This document shows positions 61,139 through 64,000 of a stretch of DNA of 64,000 nt, piece by piece. The DNA comes from Bacillus sp. AFS088145 (GTDB taxonomy: Bacteria; Bacillota; Bacilli; Bacillales; Bacillaceae_G). Under the pieces are notes generated by a model that had not been told where the DNA came from, ran no database searches, and saw only the letters and a list, made by a program, of their open reading frames with translations. Location of the stretch: NCBI RefSeq assembly GCF_002564465.1, contig NZ_NUUX01000013.1, positions 411,023 through 475,022 of the forward strand, given 5' to 3'. The translations under genes were made by a program, and so were the position numbers. Positions within the stretch are counted from its first letter, which is position 1. Every line of letters starts with the position of its first letter.

Positions 61139-62515
61139 CTATATAAGCCACTCTAAACCAAACAAATAAAACATAACAATTAGTAAATAACTAATTGTAT
61201 ATGGAATATTCCAATTCGATACTTTAAAAGAACTCTCTTTAACGATGCTCGACATTAAACCGATCGTTGCATTATATGGACCTACTAAAAACGCAGAAAT
61301 GGCTCCGGCAAGTAATGACACCGTTAAAATATACGGTGAAATACCTAAGCTTTGTGGATCAAGCGCTTCAGCCATTAGCGTCAAGGTTACTGCTGGATGT
61401 AATCCTGAAAACGCAAATGCTAACGGAATGAATGGTAATAGAATTAAAAATACCTCTGGTCCTACAATATCTTTAAAATGGGTGACTGCTATATTTACTG
61501 ATTCACTTATATTCGTACCTTTTACAACGGAAATAAAAAACCCCGCTGACAAAAAGATAAAAAATTGGTCTTTCATTTTAAAGGAATAGGAATGAAAATA
61601 TTCCTTTAAACAATGTAAAAATGCTTTTTGTTGCTTAATGAGAACAGACCAACCAAGAGCAAACGGAATTACTAGAATTGATACGATAATAACAAAAGAA
61701 TACGAAAAAAGATGTTCAGCAAATGAAATGATGAGATTGAATAGAATAATAGCTATGAAAATATGAAAAACTCTTCTTTGAGGGACCACACCTTCAAGTG
61801 AAGCAGCAGTTTCATCTTTTACTAAATCATTTCTAAGTCCTTTTGTAGCACTTTTCCGTGAATTCCTTGACGCCAATACCCAATCTAACACAATCCCCAA
61901 TATACTTAACGGTAATACATATGGCAAAATAGATACCCATCTTACCCCAGTTACGCCAATTACAATACCTACGATTGGTGTAATTGGAGCCCATAGTAGA
62001 GGCATCGCAAATCCATGTGTAATAGCTCGACTCATAAAACGATCTTCTTTTTTTATAGAAAAAAGACTTAAGGATGGTTGAATAGAATAGTAAGTCATTG
62101 GTAGAGTTGCCAAATTCATAAACATACTTAAAAAGTAAGATATTCCTGATGTCATTATGTACAACTGACCAGATGTGTTTACTTTCTTTTGTATGATCGT
62201 TTGTATGCCTTTTGCATATCCTCCCAATCTAACCGGAAAACCTAATATTGGAATTACTGCAAACATAGTAAGCAAATCCAGCATTGGACCGAATGAAAGG
62301 ATATATTCTTTTATACTCATATTACTTCTCCAAAGAAGAATCAATCCTATAAGTAAAAAAATACTCCCTATTGTTCTAACGAGCGATTTAACTGTAAACA
62401 TCGTATAAAGAACAATAAAGGCACATAAAGAAGAAATAAAAAATTGTAAATCCCAATGGAACAAAGAGGAAAATAAATATAAAAAAATTACTAATCCAAA
62501 CACATACTTCAACAT
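61139..62515 (-). CDS. Second polytopic permease, substrate unknown
   Basis: 458 residues, 11-12 hydrophobic helices, with a central charged loop (about 215-245). The last third has GLHPAVTLTLMAEAL and ISAFLVGPYNATIGLMSS, conserved-looking helix breaks of IT-superfamily carriers. Not related by eye to the 57736 permease. ATG 62515 follows AGAGGATGGTG. Two GGTATAC operators (62539 and 62601) lie just upstream, so it belongs to the same regulon. Confidence 0.7.
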   Translation of the reverse strand: MLKYVFGLVIFLYLFSSLFHWDLQFFISSLCAFIVLYTMFTVKSLVRTIGSIFLLIGLILLWRSNMSIKEYILSFGPMLDLLTMFAVIPILGFPVRLGGYAKGIQTIIQKKVNTSGQLYIMTSGISYFLSMFMNLATLPMTYYSIQPSLSLFSIKKEDRFMSRAITHGFAMPLLWAPITPIVGIVIGVTGVRWVSILPYVLPLSILGIVLDWVLASRNSRKSATKGLRNDLVKDETAASLEGVVPQRRVFHIFIAIILFNLIISFAEHLFSYSFVIIVSILVIPFALGWSVLIKQQKAFLHCLKEYFHSYSFKMKDQFFIFLSAGFFISVVKGTNISESVNIAVTHFKDIVGPEVFLILLPFIPLAFAFSGLHPAVTLTLMAEALDPQSLGISPYILTVSLLAGAISAFLVGPYNATIGLMSSIVKESSFKVSNWNIPYTISYLLIVMFYLFGLEWLI

Positions 62516-62538
62516 TGTATCACCATCCTCTCTTTAAC

Positions 62539-62616
62539 TTTGGTATACCAAAAGATATTAATCAGTATATTTTACAAGGAATTATACCATAAATAACTAG
62601 TTTTGGTATACAATTT
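62539..62616. promoter_or_regulatory. Operator pair O6/O7 of the 61139 permease gene
   Basis: TTTGGTATACCAAAA at 62539-62553 (perfect palindrome TTTGGTATACCAAA) and TTTTGGTATACAATTTT at 62601-62617, 25 and 90 bp before the start. Apart from the hairpin at 62755-62785 (AAAAACCTTA/TAAGGTTTTT, gene assignment unclear) I see nothing else in the 380-bp gap. Confidence 0.7.
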
Positions 62617-62754
62617 TATCCTTTTCTATTTTCCATTGAAGAAATAGGTATAAGTTATAGGTAAATACATGTTGAGCTTTTACTTTAATAAAGTTATTTC
62701 TATATTATATTCAAATTCCATTTTGTTAACCAAGTTAAAGGAGTGCACAATTTT

Positions 62755-62787
62755 AAAAACCTTACCGCATTTCGATAAGGTTTTTAA
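62755..62787. terminator. Bidirectional terminator-like hairpin, gene unclear
   Basis: Stem AAAAACCTTA/TAAGGTTTTT, 11-base loop. No gene ends here on either strand in a visible frame. Confidence 0.5.
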
Positions 62788-62898
62788 ATTGCCTTTTTAG
62801 TGTTTTTCACTTGAATTAATTTACATTAAAAAAAGAGAGAATGGATGTATCAATCCCCTTATTAATGTAAATGATAAAATTAAGGGAGGTGTCTTATA

Positions 62899-63054
62899 AT
62901 GGCAAAAGATGTACTTTGCGAAGTTGATAACTGTAAATTTTGGGCTTCTGGAAACAAATGTAGTGCGGATTCCATTTATGTTGTGAGCCATAAAGGGAAA
63001 CAAGCTAAAAACAATGCTGAAACAGATTGTAAAACATTTGAAGCTGGAATGTAA
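62899..63054 (+). CDS. DUF1540-domain protein
   Basis: 51 residues: VLCEVDNCKFWASGNKCSADSIYV and ETDCKTFEAG, with four cysteines spaced as in DUF1540, a small Firmicute metal-binding-like domain of unknown role. SD AAGGGAGGTG is excellent and a terminator follows at 63062. Monocistronic. Confidence 0.87.
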   Translation: MAKDVLCEVDNCKFWASGNKCSADSIYVVSHKGKQAKNNAETDCKTFEAGM

Positions 63055-63061
63055 TTGTCTT

Positions 63062-63095
63062 AAGGGTAACCTAATTAGAAGGTTGCCCTTTCTTA
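63062..63095 (+). terminator. Terminator of the DUF1540 gene
   Basis: Stem AAGGGTAACCT / AGGTTGCCCTT followed by TCTTATTT. Confidence 0.8.
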
Positions 63096-63204
63096 TTTAT
63101 AGTATTGATAATAACTATCATTTTCATTCAAATTTATTCCAATTTTTTTATATTATTTACATCTCAATCTTGGATCTGTTTCAATTATAAGCATTATTTA
63201 ATGA

Positions 63205-63531
63205 CTACATATCAAAAAAATTATCCCTTTCAACTTTACACACTCTTAATGCGAAGGATTCATACCAGTCTTTTTTCCCACGTTCTTGAGCAACTTTGTG
63301 AGCTGCGTGCTCTTTCCATATCTTAATCGCATCCAATGACTCCCAATATGAAACTGTTATCCCCATCTCATGATCACGAGCACTTTCAACTCCTAAGAAC
63401 CCTTCTTGACTCGATGCAAGTTCAACCATTTTTTCAGACATCTTACTATACCCATTATCTCCATCCGTTCTTTTTGAACAAAAAATTACAGCATAATATG
63501 GAGGATTTGGCGTTTTTGCAAATGAACTCAT
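63205..63531 (-). CDS. Antibiotic biosynthesis monooxygenase (ABM) family protein
   Basis: 108 residues with the ABM ferredoxin-like fold: YYAVIFCSKRTDGDNGYSKM, SQEGFLGVESARDHEMGITVSYWESLDAIKIWKEH and YESFALRVCKVER. Small ABM proteins include haem-degrading, quinol-modifying and unknown enzymes, and no substrate is indicated. ATG 63531 follows GAAGGAGG. Confidence 0.85.
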   Translation of the reverse strand: MSSFAKTPNPPYYAVIFCSKRTDGDNGYSKMSEKMVELASSQEGFLGVESARDHEMGITVSYWESLDAIKIWKEHAAHKVAQERGKKDWYESFALRVCKVERDNFFDM

Positions 63532-63606
63532 TTTTATCCCTCCTTCTTCTATTAATCATATTTGATGAAAGAGTTAAATAACATAGTCAAATAAAAAAAG
63601 TGTAAA

Positions 63607-63636
63607 TAAAAAAGCGATACTCAAGGTATCGCTTTC
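63607..63636 (-). terminator. Terminator-like hairpin, gene not visible
   Basis: Stem AAAGCGATAC/GTATCGCTTT with TTTTTTATTT on the minus strand. It points to a minus-strand gene to its right, but none was found before the window end. Confidence 0.6.
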
Positions 63637-63639
63637 AGA

Positions 63640-64000
63640 GTGTTGAAATATAAAATGGTCAATAGGGTAAACGGACATTAAATGAACATTTCATCTATTT
63701 AATGACGAAATTATCATTTTTTGGATGATCTATTAATGGTTTTAAAGGTTAAATATTTGAGCAATTTCATGATTCCAATAATACTAGTAATGATTTTTTT
63801 TAGAAGTTAAAAATAATATGAGCTAATTTATAGAAAAACAAATTCAATTGATTAGTTTAATTAATGTTCCATTTGAATTGACCTACAAAGTGATTAAACT
63901 GTTAGGATACTCTAAGTAAAGGATATTTGATTAGATTTTTATTGCAGACTTTTTTTGATTGAATAAAGTTGATTGGAACTAAAGGGGTGCTCGACTCCTA
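63640..64000. other. AT-rich end region with no gene seen
   Basis: About 360 bp with stops in every frame and no repeat or hairpin of note. It may be decayed sequence or a promoter region of a gene beyond the window. Confidence 0.5.

Noticed and set aside
63630..63660. Another copy of the dispersed repeat after the hairpin at 63607-63636
   Set aside because: Only CAGAGTGTTGA resembles the CAGACTGTTGAC end. No other landmark follows, so chance is as likely.

Overview
The window is AT-rich chromosomal DNA of a low-GC, Gram-positive, spore-forming-type bacterium, most likely a member of the Bacillaceae. The evidence is AGGAGG-type ribosome binding sites, frequent TTG and GTG starts, lipobox lipoproteins, and Bacillus-type families (YuzL, YkuS, YhfW, YtiB, DUF1540, CadC, Dps). 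No rRNA, tRNA, CRISPR array, intact prophage or intact transposon was found.

Layout. 1-2.9 kb: partial phosphoesterase, maltose-type acetyltransferase, LysE exporter, PfoR-type EIIC protein, and a helically phased 21-bp TTGCA array between the last two. 3.0-7.0 kb: arginine operon argF-argG-argH with ARG-box-like sites. 7.1-13.4 kb: Dps, nucleotidyltransferase, kinase-like, MFS, HAD, GNAT and DedA genes. 13.6-16.3 kb: cadC-cadA metal efflux with twin operators. 16.3-31.5 kb: lipoproteins, AlkD-like repair protein, alpha and beta carbonic anhydrases facing each other, aldo-keto reductase, a two-component system, an AEC transporter, YhfW and a hypoxanthine phosphoribosyltransferase. 31.7-38.3 kb: Nudix, TolB-like, ComB-like, VOC and GNAT genes, and rtcB interrupted by a group I intron. 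38.5-42 kb: a four-gene NAD salvage operon (pncA-pncB-nadD-nadE). 42-50.8 kb: amine oxidase, a decayed IS605-type tnpB beside a nuclease remnant, AlkA, a DMT exporter, a frameshifted Nudix gene, and small spore-type genes.

50.9-62.6 kb is the most unusual block. It is a catabolic-looking locus with two half-size chromate transporter genes, two plant-type [2Fe-2S] ferredoxins, an aspartate dehydrogenase-like enzyme, a GntR/FCD regulator, an HbpS/GlcG protein, an aldehyde dehydrogenase, a PqqC/TenA-like putative diiron enzyme, a creatininase-family hydrolase and two uncharacterised permeases. A palindrome of the form GGTATAC-AAA-(G)TATACC recurs in the promoter regions of at least five of its transcription units, so the locus reads as one regulon. 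The substrate is not evident.

Two non-coding systems stand out. First, a dispersed 60-160 bp palindromic repeat occurs in seven recognisable copies plus one decayed copy. It sits inside gene terminators: four copies are flanked on both sides by a copy of the local terminator stem, and only the distal stem keeps the U-tract. Second, an ORF-less intron of about 270 nt with group I core motifs interrupts the RNA ligase gene rtcB exactly at its metal-binding VGVDIGCG motif. The second half of the window is denser in such accessory features than the first.
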